A stretch of 64,000 bases of DNA from Paramecium octaurelia (Eukaryota > Ciliophora > Oligohymenophorea > Peniculida > Parameciidae). This document shows positions 1-10,727 of this stretch, in pieces. Made by a program: the position numbers and the translations under genes. The notes beneath the pieces are model-generated. The model had not been told where the DNA came from. It made no database searches and worked only from the letters and a program-made list of their open reading frames with translations. The stretch lies in contig CAJJDP010000146.1 of NCBI GenBank assembly GCA_905182995.1, positions 227,546 to 291,545 on the forward strand, written 5' to 3'. How positions within the stretch are numbered: position 1 is the stretch's first letter; each line of letters opens with the position of its first letter.

Positions 1-537
1 GATGCACTTCTGCCTCTTATGAAAGCTGGGTTATTAAACTTCTCTGAATTTTCTGAGAGGAATTGCATCTTCCGAGTCACCAACCTCAAATTGAATACAT
101 ATTATTTCTCCTATATGCATGTGTTCATTGTGCATATCATATCTTAAGGATTTATCTCTAGTTAAAGGATCTACGCCATTATCATGTTAAACGATATTCT
201 GCCCTTACCTATTTGATAATCAAAAAATTGAGGCCCCTGAATAATGTCATACAAGGCAATCCTCAATTGAGACAGTTCTTTATCATCCTCATACAGAAAG
301 AAAACCAAAAATTTTTCCTTCAATTATAATTCACTCGCTTCTAATTGCAATGTTATTTTTCTCTTCCACTATTATTATATAACTATGCAATCTTACACCA
401 TGTTTCCCTTCTAAGTCGAAATGCTTGGGAGTATCGCATTTGAAATATCCACCGATATCAATTTTAAGATAGCATGACTTAGATGGATGAGTCAATCTAA
501 TATTAGACAACTCACTATTGAATTTCATTGTTCCCAT
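1..537 (-). CDS. C2-like domain protein, 5' part (runs off left edge)
   Basis: Minus-strand gene starting with ATG at 537 and continuing beyond position 1. Two introns restore one open frame: 369-396 (28 nt) and 171-208 (38 nt), both GTA...TAG. The spliced protein has short beta-strand-like blocks such as CYLKIDIGGYFKC, KITLQLEASELQL, KEKFLVFFLYEDD and LRIALYDIIQGPQFFDYQI. This alternation of strands ending in acidic loops resembles a C2 domain, which binds membranes or calcium, but no full calcium-binding Asp set can be checked because the gene is cut. Function is therefore inference. The 38-nt intron is longer than most here. Without splicing the frame stops at a TGA after 68 codons, so the short ORF alone is misleading. 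Confidence 0.6.
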
Positions 538-1629
538 TGAAAGTGTTTTCGGATTTTATTTTTGAGGAGATTTGTTATGTTAAATTTAACTTGTACAATG
601 ACCCATTACAATTTATTGTATAATTTAATATATAATAATAGAAATACTTATGATATTATTTTATCGTTCCTGCAGGACAACAATGAACCATGTTTTACAT
701 ATATAAGGGACAGTTTAATTACAATAAATTTTATAATCTTAATTAATTCATTACTTTGAATTAAGATTATTCTTATGAAATTTAAGACCAAATATGTGAT
801 TCATCCACCAATCGATATCCACATTTCTAAATTAACACAAAATAAAAATGATCCTTCGAGTTTATCATTCAAATTTTTAGAAATAAATTTCTTGCTATTT
901 ACATACTAAAATAATATTACAAACTCAAGGACCTTCCACATACGTAATCAACATTTAATGGCTTCCTCGACTATGAAAATTACACCAATAATAATTCATT
1001 TATAATATATAAATTCATTGTTTAGATTCTGTCATGTTTAAGAAGTGTATACATCTTGAATTTACATCCTACCCTGCTAACTTCGATACAATAGTATAAG
1101 TAATAGCACTTTTAATCGAAGCATAAGAACATTGCTTTGCTGGTTTGTAATTCTGCTATTTCTTTATCACATTCTATCTGTAATATAAAATAATCGATTT
1201 CGCTGTTGCATACTTGATTTGTAGTTTCTTTGCGGCCTTATAGAAATATAGAAATTCTTACATTTTTTATTTTAAGCCCTTAAATTAAGACTAATTCAGC
1301 TAAAAGTTTTCTGGTTTACAAAGAACTCTTGATGTATGTCCTTTTGCTTATTTTGTAAGTTTAATCCATTTTTGTAAAAATCTTGTTTAATTAAATACAG
1401 AATGATTTGAGAAGTATGGTTTGTTTAGAATTAATTTATAATATCCGAATTTAAGAAAAGTCATTTGAATTACTTCAACGTGTTCAGTCAATATAAATAA
1501 AATTACCATAAATTATAGAAGCCTAAGTGAATATGAAAATGCTTAACATTTTTAATCAAAGGAAAATAAATATAAATTTCAATAGTATTGATATAGTAAC
1601 ATGAAGTATTTAACTCCTAAATTATTAAA
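538..1629. other. AT-rich interval, no gene recognised
   Basis: About 1.1 kb of very AT-rich sequence. Open frames are no longer than expected when TGA is the only stop. It should hold the upstream regions of the minus-strand gene at 537 and of the decayed WD40 gene at 1630. No RNA gene, repeat or other element was seen. Confidence 0.5.
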
Positions 1630-2950
1630 ATGGAGACAAATAGGGCCTTGCAATACAGATTCACATATGAAAACACCATTGACTGGCTGGTTTCTTCTTG
1701 TAAATGGGGACCAATTGTTTCGTAATCCAAAGAGTACATTAGACAAAAAGTTTATTTTGACATCAAAACAGATGGAATTTATGATGAAGTTACTAAAATA
1801 TGGAAATAAACGCCATGCCAATTAATCGTGGCTGCAGTAGGTAAATAGAGAATGAGTATTTCCACATCCCTTAAGTGATATATCAGATGAATCACTATGC
1901 TACTTTTGTGTTTCAGCAATTGCAATTTTATAAAAACCCTCATTTAAAAATACTTCAAATAGTTGTTCATCCGTGAGATGTAAATATCATCAAATGTAAT
2001 ACTTCTCAAAAATTAATTGCTACAAAGAGTGACAATAGCAATGTACTTGTCACAAACGCAAAGTATAAAAAAATCCAAAAAGAGTCACATGCAGGTATTC
2101 CTGAGATCTGTTTGATGGGTCACTCCTAATAGGGCCATTCAACTCCTTTGGATTGGTCTCAAGAATACAAATTATGTAGCGGAGGCAAGGATTGTAAAAT
2201 CTTATTGTGGGATATCAATGATTATCAAATTCGTCTATCTAAAAGTTTAATATTCATAAGCAAAAGGGAATTAAGCCACATATGTGTAAAAGAGTCAATT
2301 AAATTGGATAAGAAGGCTGTTTTGATGGGTCATCAAGCAGAAGTTGTTGATATATCCTTCAATAAATTTTAAACAGAATAATTAGTGTCTTGTTGTTAAA
2401 AAAGACAAATTATTTGTTGGGATTAGAGAATTGATGGAGGGAAATGTTGAAGCCTGAATGAAGTATAGTCAATAACCTATAAAATCATAATAGATATGAT
2501 ATCTATCGTGTAAGTTGGAGTCAACATGATGAAAATTATATCACAAGTGGTTCTTTTGATGGAAGTGTACACATTATTGATATTCGTAAACCAATTGGTA
2601 TTTAAAAATGTGTCAAAGAATAAGACAATCTTTCATAAGTTTATTGATTGTAATTTGGACCTGATAGAAACAATTTGACAATTGGAAGTGAAGATATCTA
2701 TTCTGTTAATTTCTAAACCAAAGAAACTACCTTCTTTTATTTAGGTCATAAATATATTTCTTAATTAATCATTATAAAGAGGTAGTATCTCTGATTTGAT
2801 ATTAATGAAAAAAGTTGTTGGATTATGTGAGTATATGTTAAGAGCACGAATAATTTGGAGGAGAATCCTTACAGATATATCGTTTATTAGATTTAGTGTA
2901 CTTAAATTAAGAAGATGAATATTAATATTTGAGTAATTGAATTATTTTTT
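1630..2950 (+). pseudogene. RBBP4/MSI1-type WD40 histone-binding protein, decayed
   Basis: The plus strand reads as a member of the RBBP4/p55/MSI1 family (WD40 propellers that carry histones in chromatin-assembly and deacetylase complexes). The N-terminal block around 1640-1820 (ENTIDWLVSSCKWGP, then CQLIVAAV) matches the family's entry helix and first blade. Further on, GGKDCKILLWDIND (about 2180-2225), GHQAEVVDISFN (2328-2365) and SGSFDGSVHIIDIRKP (2549-2593) are WD repeats. The frame is broken. A one-base shift near 1846-1852 has no acceptable intron to explain it. In-frame TGA codons fall inside conserved blades: one after 'VVHP' (about 1972), one after GGKC (about 2449) and one after 'QVY' (about 2647). 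This looks like a nonfunctional gene copy. Sequencing errors are less likely given several separate lesions. Confidence 0.6.
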
Positions 2951-3980
2951 ATTATTAATAAATGTATGATTTGTTGCTCTTGCGCTTTTTTAAAAAAAAA
3001 AATTAGAAATTATTTTTTTAACCAATTATGAATCTTATTTCTATTGATAAAAATTATCTATATGGTTTGTCACGTATTTTTAATTCTTCGAAAATTTTAT
3101 TTCAAGATTATTATAAAAAGTGAACTATTATCATAATAATTATTTCACATTTAATTAATAAAATATTTACTCGAAAATATTAGAGCTTATTGTCTATGAT
3201 TATAAAATCAATGCAATAAAATGAATTTGTGAGAGTTAATATGATTTCTACATTTTTCTGTTGAATTTGTAATTAATTAATGGAATATAATTAAAATATC
3301 TAAAATGATATTTATGTTCTATTATGTATTTTCAAAATATTTCATCTAAATTAATTTATTTCTAAGGACGATTGACAGTCCTTCTTTTTCGTTTTTTTTA
3401 TTTCTTCTATTATGAAAACTTTGACTTAGAAACATGAAAGTGAACTTTTTTTTCAGGTGACTTTCTTGATAGTGATTGACTGCTGCTTAATTGTTTTAAA
3501 CATGATTTCAACGACGGATGATCTGATTGAATACTCGATTCTTAAGAACTCCAATTTGACTGCAATTGTTCTTATATTTCATTTATCATAATATCATCCG
3601 GATAATTTTATTTTTCAAGTTAAATATTCGACTTTAAGCATTCTATTCCATTATGAATAGAAAGTATAGATCTTTCCACCTCTTACAAGTCTTGTGATAT
3701 CTCCGAGGATTTAGATTAGTGATCTGTAATTTACGTATTCTGTATTGAGCAACCCATCTTTAAAGTGAAATAATTAGGTTTTTTTATAATATATCACTTG
3801 ATAAATTTCATTAAAATAGTTATTAGCAGAGTTTTTTCAATACTAAGCAATTTAAACATTTCATCCCTCTTATTAGAGTGTTCAATTGCGCATATTGAGA
3901 TTTGTAAATTGTTATTAATGATATATATATATTGGTTTTTATTTATTAATAATAATTAGTAATTAATATATTTAGTCATA
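2951..3980. other. AT-rich interval, no gene recognised
   Basis: About 1 kb without a convincing gene on either strand. It contains long A/T runs (for example around 2990-3020) and ends just before the start of the CFAP77-like gene. I see no RNA gene or repeat. Confidence 0.5.
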
Positions 3981-4617
3981 ATGTCAAATAAAACTGTTTA
4001 CCCTTGGCAAAAATATTCAGCGAATCCTCTAATTGTAAAGGATGATGTTGGCAAAGCAAAACCAAGTACCTACCCAATTCCTGAATGTGCATTTGGATCT
4101 AGAACTGTGGCTGTAAAAGAGGAGTCTCTCGGAGAAGTATTGTGCCATATGCAACATTTTGCTTCTATGGATATTAGACCAGAAAAGGATTTCAAAAAAA
4201 CCAATATATTGAGCATTAAACGTAATTTGTGCACAGCCAAAGAATTCTAAGAGTTCAGACAATCTCATGACATCAGATTAAAAGTTGTTTAAGGTAAGCC
4301 AAGAATGGCTGAGATTCCTAAATAGCAAGTGTTCGGCAGAAAAAATAGGTATAATCTTAATTCTAATAACCAGAACTCCTTCTCCAATTAAAAATGTTTT
4401 AGCTTTTGATTACGGAGCAGTAGCTGAGAAAAAATAAGCCGAGGCATATTCTAACAGACCATCAACTGCAAAGAGTAGAATTTCAGTAGAAACTAAATCA
4501 AGTAAACTACTAAAGGAAACGATCAAAAAGAATCAATTAATGCAATCTCAACCAGAATAACTTAAAAAATTGTCACAATTTGCTAATATTTAAGCAAAAA
4601 CTAAATCTAGATATTGA
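3981..4617 (+). CDS. CFAP77-like axonemal protein
   Basis: 203-residue protein from ATG 3981 to TGA 4615-4617, with one 25-nt intron at 4349-4373 (GTATAA...CAG; its CAG end is unusual here). The N-terminal block SANPLIVKDDVGKAKPSTYP, followed by a 'FGSRTV' turn and an 'EVLCHM' helix, fits the CFAP77 pattern of 'NPLL..LG.....Y.LP...F.YG'. CFAP77 is a microtubule-associated protein of the ciliary doublet. The C-terminal half is basic and glutamine-rich, with a DYGAVAEKK motif followed by Ser/Lys-rich linkers. Assignment rests on these short motifs only. Another microtubule inner or surface protein of similar style is possible. A role in the axoneme would fit a heavily ciliated organism. Confidence 0.5.
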
Positions 4618-5752
4618 ATAATAATTCTATTTGTTATTACAATCTAATTATCAAATATCAATAATCGACTTTATTATGTTTATAGCTCCATGAATTTGAG
4701 AAGGAATTTCTAAAGAAGTTTGATAATTGATTACACAATTAAAGAAATGATTCTATGTGGAAGTGTGCTCAACTATTACATACAATTCATAAAGTCTGCA
4801 AGTTCAAATGATTACCAAATACATCAATACAAAAAAAAGAGATAATAATTCAATAACAAAATGGTTTAAGTATAAAAGCTACTTATTTGAATGATTTTTT
4901 GTAATAGAAATTGCCATAATACTAAAACAATATATTAGGATATTATGAGTATACTCAACATGATGTCAAATCTATTGAGGTTGAAATCTGTATTTAAATA
5001 GTTGGAATAATTCATTTTTTATTTCCTTTTTAATATTATATGATAATTTAACTCTCATTTGAATATCAATCAATTATAAGCATGTTCTGTTATTACAATA
5101 CTCCTGGTGATATTCACAGTCAGCATGATTTGCATCAATAGATTTAGTTTATATTTTTAGACAATAATTGAGTGAATAATTTTATAATATGTTTTGATGA
5201 ACTTAGTCTCCTTAGTATTCTACTAAGGTACTTTAATCACCCTTTATATGTTCTATTTATTCCTTTATTGTGGTTTGAATCAGCATGGATTCAAAAACGA
5301 AGAGCATTTAAATAATATTATTTTAGTCATATGCTGATTCCTTGCTTTTACTAAAATCCCCTTTTAGTGTTGATTATGTTAGACTCCTATTTGTACAGCA
5401 TACTTTGTTTGATGTTTATCATCAATCCAAGATTATTATATTAATTCAGGCTATTTAATAGAAATTTATCATAAACGTCACTCTCAAGGGCTTATTTAAA
5501 ATCAATGGTTTTCTTTATCATTATCAAATCACCAAGATACCCTTATTTTACTAAACGACTACTACAGATTCCCAAGAATAGAATATTTATTGCAACAGGT
5601 GGTTTTATTAAGAATACAAATAAAGTAATAGAATGATTCTAGAATTTCTAAATTCGTTGAGTGTAAGATGAATGACCGAAGATGAGTTGTGTTTGATTTG
5701 TTAGAATTATAATACTTATTAGCAATACAATAATCAAACTTTAATTAATAAT
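4618..5752. other. Interval with possible kelch-gene remnant
   Basis: Mostly AT-rich sequence without an intact gene. Around 5550-5640 the plus strand reads IPKNRIFIATGGFIKNTNK, which resembles a kelch blade (hydrophobic strand then Gly-Gly). It is followed by an in-frame TGA, and the neighbouring blades lie in other frames. This could be the relic of a kelch-repeat gene. The support is weak. Confidence 0.3.
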
Positions 5753-6004
5753 TCAGAGACCACCCTAGGTTTCAACTAGCAGTTCAATTTAAGTTCCTTT
5801 TCTTACTCCTTGCTCTTCAAATGTTTTATTTGGTATTAGTTGAGTTCCTTAATACTTTAATGATATCTTCTCGTTTCCAGCTGGGTGGAGCATCTCATTA
5901 AATTCGGTGATTAATTCTGAGACTTTTGTTAATGGGTCTATTTCAATGTTATAAACCTTGTTTCTCTGTGCAAATGTTATAATCACTGTAATTGCTTAAC
6001 TCAT
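5753..6004 (-). CDS. Ubiquitin-like protein ending in Gly-Gly-Leu
   Basis: 83-residue, intron-free ORF from ATG 6004 to TGA 5753-5755. It has the length and pattern of a ubiquitin fold: strands ITVIITFAQ and KVYNIEIDP, a helix from VSELITEFNEML, then KISLKYQGTQLIPNKT, EEQGVRKG and a last strand IELLVETQGGL. The end is a di-glycine plus one leucine. In the ubiquitin and SUMO families such a tail is trimmed by a protease to expose Gly-Gly for conjugation. The segment 'EEQGVRKGTQIELLVETQGG' recalls SUMO more than ubiquitin, but the match is loose, so I do not name it SUMO. A conjugatable modifier is inferred. A non-conjugating ubiquitin-like domain is the alternative. Confidence 0.75.
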
Positions 6005-6437
6005 TGAGTTATCCCTAAATTTTATCCTAAAATAAATATTAATTAATGTATATAGTGTTATTGCATATGAATGCTGAATTTAATAGAAAATAAAAATTAA
6101 CTACAATAATAGAAATTTAACTAACCAAAATATTCAAGTCTCTTTCTGCTAATTTTATAAATTTATACTCGTATTAAGCATTAAAAGAAAATAAATTATA
6201 ATATTTTTGAATTTCATTAAATTGTATAAATTCTGTTAATATTATGAAATAAAACTTGTTTGATTCTACAAAACTCATATTTCTATAATGAAATACTGTC
6301 GCATCTTCTATCACATTCTGTATTACCTATTCAAAAAAGAAGCTTAAAATAAATAGTTGTGGAATCTCATATATATCTTGTAATTCATGATTAAGTAACT
6401 CATTTTATTTATATGGAATATCATTAAATATTATTTA
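6005..6437. other. Divergent intergenic region
   Basis: AT-rich spacer between the divergent ubiquitin-like gene (minus) and the membrane-protein gene (plus). It should hold both promoters. No specific motif was recognised. Confidence 0.5.
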
Positions 6438-7397
6438 ATGGGAAATAAGCTTTACAATTCTCGATAACAATTGATATCTCGCCCTTAAGAAAATGCTTTT
6501 CAATTTTCAAATTAAGATCAAAGCCTCCAATAAAGTCTAACACATCAATTAGTTGAAATAATTTCAGCTCAGCAAGAACCAGCAATGAGTTAAGACCAGG
6601 ATAACATAGAAAATACTGCTGCTTCAGGCCTAATCCATTAATAAAATTTCAAATCCTAGAAGAGATGCCTATTGAAAGTCTTAATGACTTTTATAATCTG
6701 GTCATTAATTCAGTTCTTTGTCCTATATGCACTCCAAAAAGGAGAAATGCTGGCCTTTATTGACCTAATATCTCCTTATTTATTTCATATATCAGTAATA
6801 TTGATGTATGGAATGGCTAAATTCGGAACTGTCAAATTCTCTAGACAGGTAGATTCAAAATAATTATATTTTATAGTATCCTTAGAATTGCCTGATATTG
6901 CTATTTCAAGTTTATTTTACTACCTAGACCTATTTGACGTTTTGCAGATCCTTTAGCAACGAACGAATTCACGTTTCAAATGGAACTTAACTTACTAGTA
7001 AGCTATATTTATTATTTTCCTAGCTGCTGATTTAGTTACCAAATTTGCCTTACAACAGTTTCTATTTAATATTTTAATCACCTTGACTCTATCCATTTAC
7101 ATAGCCATTGAAAAGCAAAGAATTCTTCCCGTAGGTAAAAACATCATAATAATTTAGTTGCCATTGCCTTATGCTGTGTCTTTAGTCTATTGCCCTTGGC
7201 ATTTGATTATTGGCTATTTGTCAACTCTATTGTGGCTTTTTTATATGGAACAACATTGGTAATGGTGACATTATAAATTTTGAAAGGAAGGGTAAATAAT
7301 TTATATATATTTTTAGTTTTAATTGGAAACATATAGTGTAATAACAGCCACTAACATCATGTTTTATGGCCTTATCTCTCCAATTGAACTAAAATGA
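6438..7397 (+). CDS. Multi-pass membrane protein, unknown family
   Basis: 303 residues, two introns at 7135-7157 (23 nt) and 7292-7316 (25 nt). The first ~80 residues are Gln/Asn/Ser-rich and soluble. Then come about eight hydrophobic segments, among them VLMTFIIWSLIQFFVLYAL, LISPYLFHISVILMYGMA, FIIFLAADLVTKFALQQFL, LITLTLSIYIAI, VAIALCCVFSLLPLAFDYW and SIVAFLYGTTLVMVTLQIL. A basic stretch after the glutamine-rich head (FKSQKR) suggests a cytoplasmic N-terminus. No transporter or channel signature was recognised. An apparent GTAAGC...TAG at 6998-7023 is not an intron: keeping it preserves the frame and completes a membrane helix. The last exon is repeated after the N at 8684. Confidence 0.7.
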
Positions 7398-7553
7398 ATC
7401 TAATTATTTAAATTTGAATGTATAATTATTTGTATCAAAACTTATATTATAATTATATGCTAAGGTTAAAAATGTATATTCATTGTGACTTAATAATGTA
7501 GTTAATTAATTTGATTAAAAAATTAATATAAAAATGAAATACTAAATAAAAAA

Positions 7554-7673
7554 GGGTTGTCAACACGAGGACTTCCCAAGCGGTCCCCCACCTTAGTACT
7601 AACCTCGCCTTAAGCCGCTTAACTTCGGAGTTCGAATGGGATCCGGTGCTTTAGGCTTAGTATGGCCGACAAC
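7554..7673 (-). rRNA. 5S ribosomal RNA
   Basis: 120-nt 5S rRNA gene read on the minus strand, starting GTTGTCGGCC at 7673 and ending in CCC at 7554. The ends GTTGTC and GACAAC pair as helix I, and the internal control region around 'GGATCCCATTCGAACTCC' and 'GAAGTTAAGC' is canonical. A run of A on the plus strand just beyond 7554 gives the T-rich Pol III terminator on the transcribed side. It is a dispersed single gene between protein-coding genes. The sequence is the same as the 5S at 14527-14646. Confidence 0.95.
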
Positions 7674-8441
7674 GATATTTTAATACCTTATCATTATTTA
7701 TACATCCGGCTTTCTTTTATACTCTATGAAATATTTAAAGTATAATAATAAATTTGAGCAGCTGGATCTAATCTGTAAAAAAGAATATCTATGCATGAGA
7801 TAAACGAAATTAAGCTTATAAATATAGTTCATATTCTGATTGATCTAGTTAATGCTAATTCTTGGTAAAAAATTTCAATTTGCAATTTATTCTGCCATGA
7901 GTATTTATCTTTAGCATTATAGAGAGTATTATAACTAAATCAACTTTTTGATTAATATAAATGTTATTCCTTCATAAATTCTCTATCACAACATTGTCAA
8001 TTGAAAATTGGCTATCCGTAACCTTAATATATTTATGTCACTCCTATTGAAAAAAATAATATTTATAGGATCTACTTTTGTATGGTAAAACTATAGATAT
8101 CATCTTACTCTAGAATCTAAATAAAGAGCATCAAAATTTATGATATCCTGATAACATAGAAAATTTACAACATGGTTTAAACTAAAAGATGAACTATTAA
8201 TTAACTGATATTTTACAGTGAGTCCAGATAATTGTCTTAAATTTTGTGTAGATGTAGATCAAATATATATTCTATTGCTATCCATCCAGAAAATGGAACA
8301 TCCACACAATATTGTTGATAATGTATTAATTTAATGACAATAATTCAAATTTTTCGATATCTCCCCTATTTTTATAAATATTTAAGAGTTATAAGCCTAG
8401 TCTATCTGTTTGATTGAATATTTATTGAAATAAACATAAAT
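7674..8441. other. AT-rich interval downstream of HP1-like gene
   Basis: Spacer between the 5S gene and the 3' end of the HP1-like gene. Nothing was recognised on either strand. The same sequence recurs at 9045-9812 within the duplicated block. Confidence 0.5.
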
Positions 8442-8683
8442 TCATAATAATTTTTTTTATAGATAGTAACACAATGATTTGATATCATATTTTTACAGAT
8501 ACTCACTGTTCACCCATCGATTTTTTGGAATAATTCCTAATATATTAATTTTAAGAGTACCATTAGGTCGCTTTTGCCATAACAAATAATACATTTTGAT
8601 GCCTGTTTATTTGATCTATGCAGCCTATCCTATTTTATCCAATTGATCTCCATATTCGAACCCTCCCTCATTGGGTTACTTGA
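8442..8683 (-). pseudogene. HP1-like gene, 3' fragment cut at the N
   Basis: Same sequence as the 3' end of the gene at 9813-10541, holding its C-terminal region up to the point where the N at 8684 interrupts it. It is probably the same locus sequenced in the neighbouring contig, not a separate gene. Confidence 0.8.
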
Positions 8684-8684
8684 N
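8684..8684. other. Assembly gap (single N)
   Basis: One undetermined base. It separates two copies of a 1370-bp segment and interrupts the HP1-like gene on the left copy and the membrane-protein gene on the right copy. Confidence 0.95.
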
Positions 8685-10054
8685 TAGTTTTAATTGGAAA
8701 CATATAGTGTAATAACAGCCACTAACATCATGTTTTATGGCCTTATCTCTCCAATTGAACTAAAATGAATCTAATTATTTAAATTTGAATGTATAATTAT
8801 TTGTATCAAAACTTATATTATAATTATATGCTAAGGTTAAAAATGTATATTCATTGTGACTTAATAATGTAGTTAATTAATTTGATTAAAAAATTAATAT
8901 AAAAATGAAATACTAAATAAAAAAGGGTTGTCAACACGAGGACTTCCCAAGCGGTCCCCCACCTTAGTACTAACCTCGCCTTAAGCCGCTTAACTTCGGA
9001 GTTCGAATGGGATCCGGTGCTTTAGGCTTAGTATGGCCGACAACGATATTTTAATACCTTATCATTATTTATACATCCGGCTTTCTTTTATACTCTATGA
9101 AATATTTAAAGTATAATAATAAATTTGAGCAGCTGGATCTAATCTGTAAAAAAGAATATCTATGCATGAGATAAACGAAATTAAGCTTATAAATATAGTT
9201 CATATTCTGATTGATCTAGTTAATGCTAATTCTTGGTAAAAAATTTCAATTTGCAATTTATTCTGCCATGAGTATTTATCTTTAGCATTATAGAGAGTAT
9301 TATAACTAAATCAACTTTTTGATTAATATAAATGTTATTCCTTCATAAATTCTCTATCACAACATTGTCAATTGAAAATTGGCTATCCGTAACCTTAATA
9401 TATTTATGTCACTCCTATTGAAAAAAATAATATTTATAGGATCTACTTTTGTATGGTAAAACTATAGATATCATCTTACTCTAGAATCTAAATAAAGAGC
9501 ATCAAAATTTATGATATCCTGATAACATAGAAAATTTACAACATGGTTTAAACTAAAAGATGAACTATTAATTAACTGATATTTTACAGTGAGTCCAGAT
9601 AATTGTCTTAAATTTTGTGTAGATGTAGATCAAATATATATTCTATTGCTATCCATCCAGAAAATGGAACATCCACACAATATTGTTGATAATGTATTAA
9701 TTTAATGACAATAATTCAAATTTTTCGATATCTCCCCTATTTTTATAAATATTTAAGAGTTATAAGCCTAGTCTATCTGTTTGATTGAATATTTATTGAA
9801 ATAAACATAAATTCATAATAATTTTTTTTATAGATAGTAACACAATGATTTGATATCATATTTTTACAGATACTCACTGTTCACCCATCGATTTTTTGGA
9901 ATAATTCCTAATATATTAATTTTAAGAGTACCATTAGGTCGCTTTTGCCATAACAAATAATACATTTTGATGCCTGTTTATTTGATCTATGCAGCCTATC
10001 CTATTTTATCCAATTGATCTCCATATTCGAACCCTCCCTCATTGGGTTACTTGA
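8685..10054. repeat. Second copy of the 1370-bp segment
   Basis: Matches 7314-8683. It starts in the last exon of the membrane-protein gene (coding remnant up to 8768, with nothing of the rest of that gene before it), contains a 5S gene, and runs into the intact HP1-like gene. Confidence 0.85.
8925..9044 (-). rRNA. 5S ribosomal RNA (copy in duplicated block)
   Basis: Complete 120-nt 5S gene, the same as that at 7554-7673 and with the same flanks. It lies in the second copy of the duplicated block and is probably the same physical gene counted twice by the assembly. Confidence 0.8.
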
Positions 10055-10541
10055 CCTCAGTATTCTTTTGAGATAATTCGGAAATTGAATCCTAGATATT
10101 CTCAGAATCCTGTTATTAATTTGGCTGGAGTGGTTTCTTTTCTGAGGGAAGGGTCTACACCAACTACAAATTGTCTTCCTGCTGTTTTTTAACTTGGCTT
10201 ACTTCTTGCTTTAAAATGCTCACTTAATCTTGAAGTTTCTTTATTTATTCTTATTATTATTGCAATACAGATTGTTTTTATTGACTTGGCACTCCGATAA
10301 AATCTTCTAGCAAGGGTGGTTCATCGTTTTCGACATGATAAAAGTTGGATCCCAAATTTTTGACGTTCTATTCGTATTCACTCAAGAATAAAGGCAAATT
10401 GGGAATCTTCTCTGGTTTCTCCCAGGTACAATCTCTGTTGTGATACCCCTACCATTTAACAAGGTAATATTTTTATCGATTATATTGTTGGCAATCGAGA
10501 ATCTATTCTATGAAATACAAGCCCTTTTTCTTTTTGGACAT
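9813..10541 (-). CDS. HP1-like chromodomain protein
   Basis: 242-residue intron-free protein, ATG 10541, TGA 9813-9815. After a lysine-rich start (MSKKKK) comes a chromodomain at about residues 7-60: 'GLYFIEQILDC', then 'YYLVKWQGYHNRDCTWEKPE'. The aromatic-cage positions Y/F, W and W are present, as is the usual KW.GY....TWEP pattern. HP1-type chromodomains bind methylated lysine 9 or 27 of histone H3. A glutamine-rich linker with possible coiled coil follows (about 100-170). The C-terminal block YYLLWQKRPNGTLKINILG...IPKNRWVNSEYLQKYD (about 180-230) resembles a chromo-shadow domain, the HP1 dimerisation module. HP1-type proteins in ciliates can serve developmental genome rearrangement or general heterochromatin. 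I cannot tell which applies here. Confidence 0.85.
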
Positions 10542-10727
10542 TCGTTCCCCTTTTTTTTAAATTAAATTATAATTCTAATTTTATTTTAATTAATTTATAC
10601 ATAGCCACTTTAAGGTAGGTCAGTCATACATTTTGATGGTGACTCTCTCCAAACAACTTATAATAAAATATATTTATTACAATAAATATTATTAAATCGC
10701 ATCATAACGAGATTATAATAAAAATAA

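Larger units (their letters stand above)
7314..8683. repeat. 1370-bp segment repeated at 8685-10054 across an N
   Basis: This stretch and 8685-10054 appear the same base for base by eye. They carry the last exon of the membrane-protein gene, a complete 5S rRNA gene, and part of the HP1-like gene. Only here is the membrane-protein gene complete. Only the second copy is followed by the complete HP1-like gene. The likely cause is two contig ends that overlap but were joined by one N. Confidence 0.85.

Noticed and set aside
1630..2950. TGA as selenocysteine or recoded sense codon in the WD40 gene
   Set aside because: TGA is the terminal stop in every other gene here, and this gene also has a frameshift, so decay is simpler.
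6998..7023. GTAAGC...TAG intron in the membrane-protein gene
   Set aside because: Removing it creates a TGA at once, while keeping it yields an open frame and a membrane helix.
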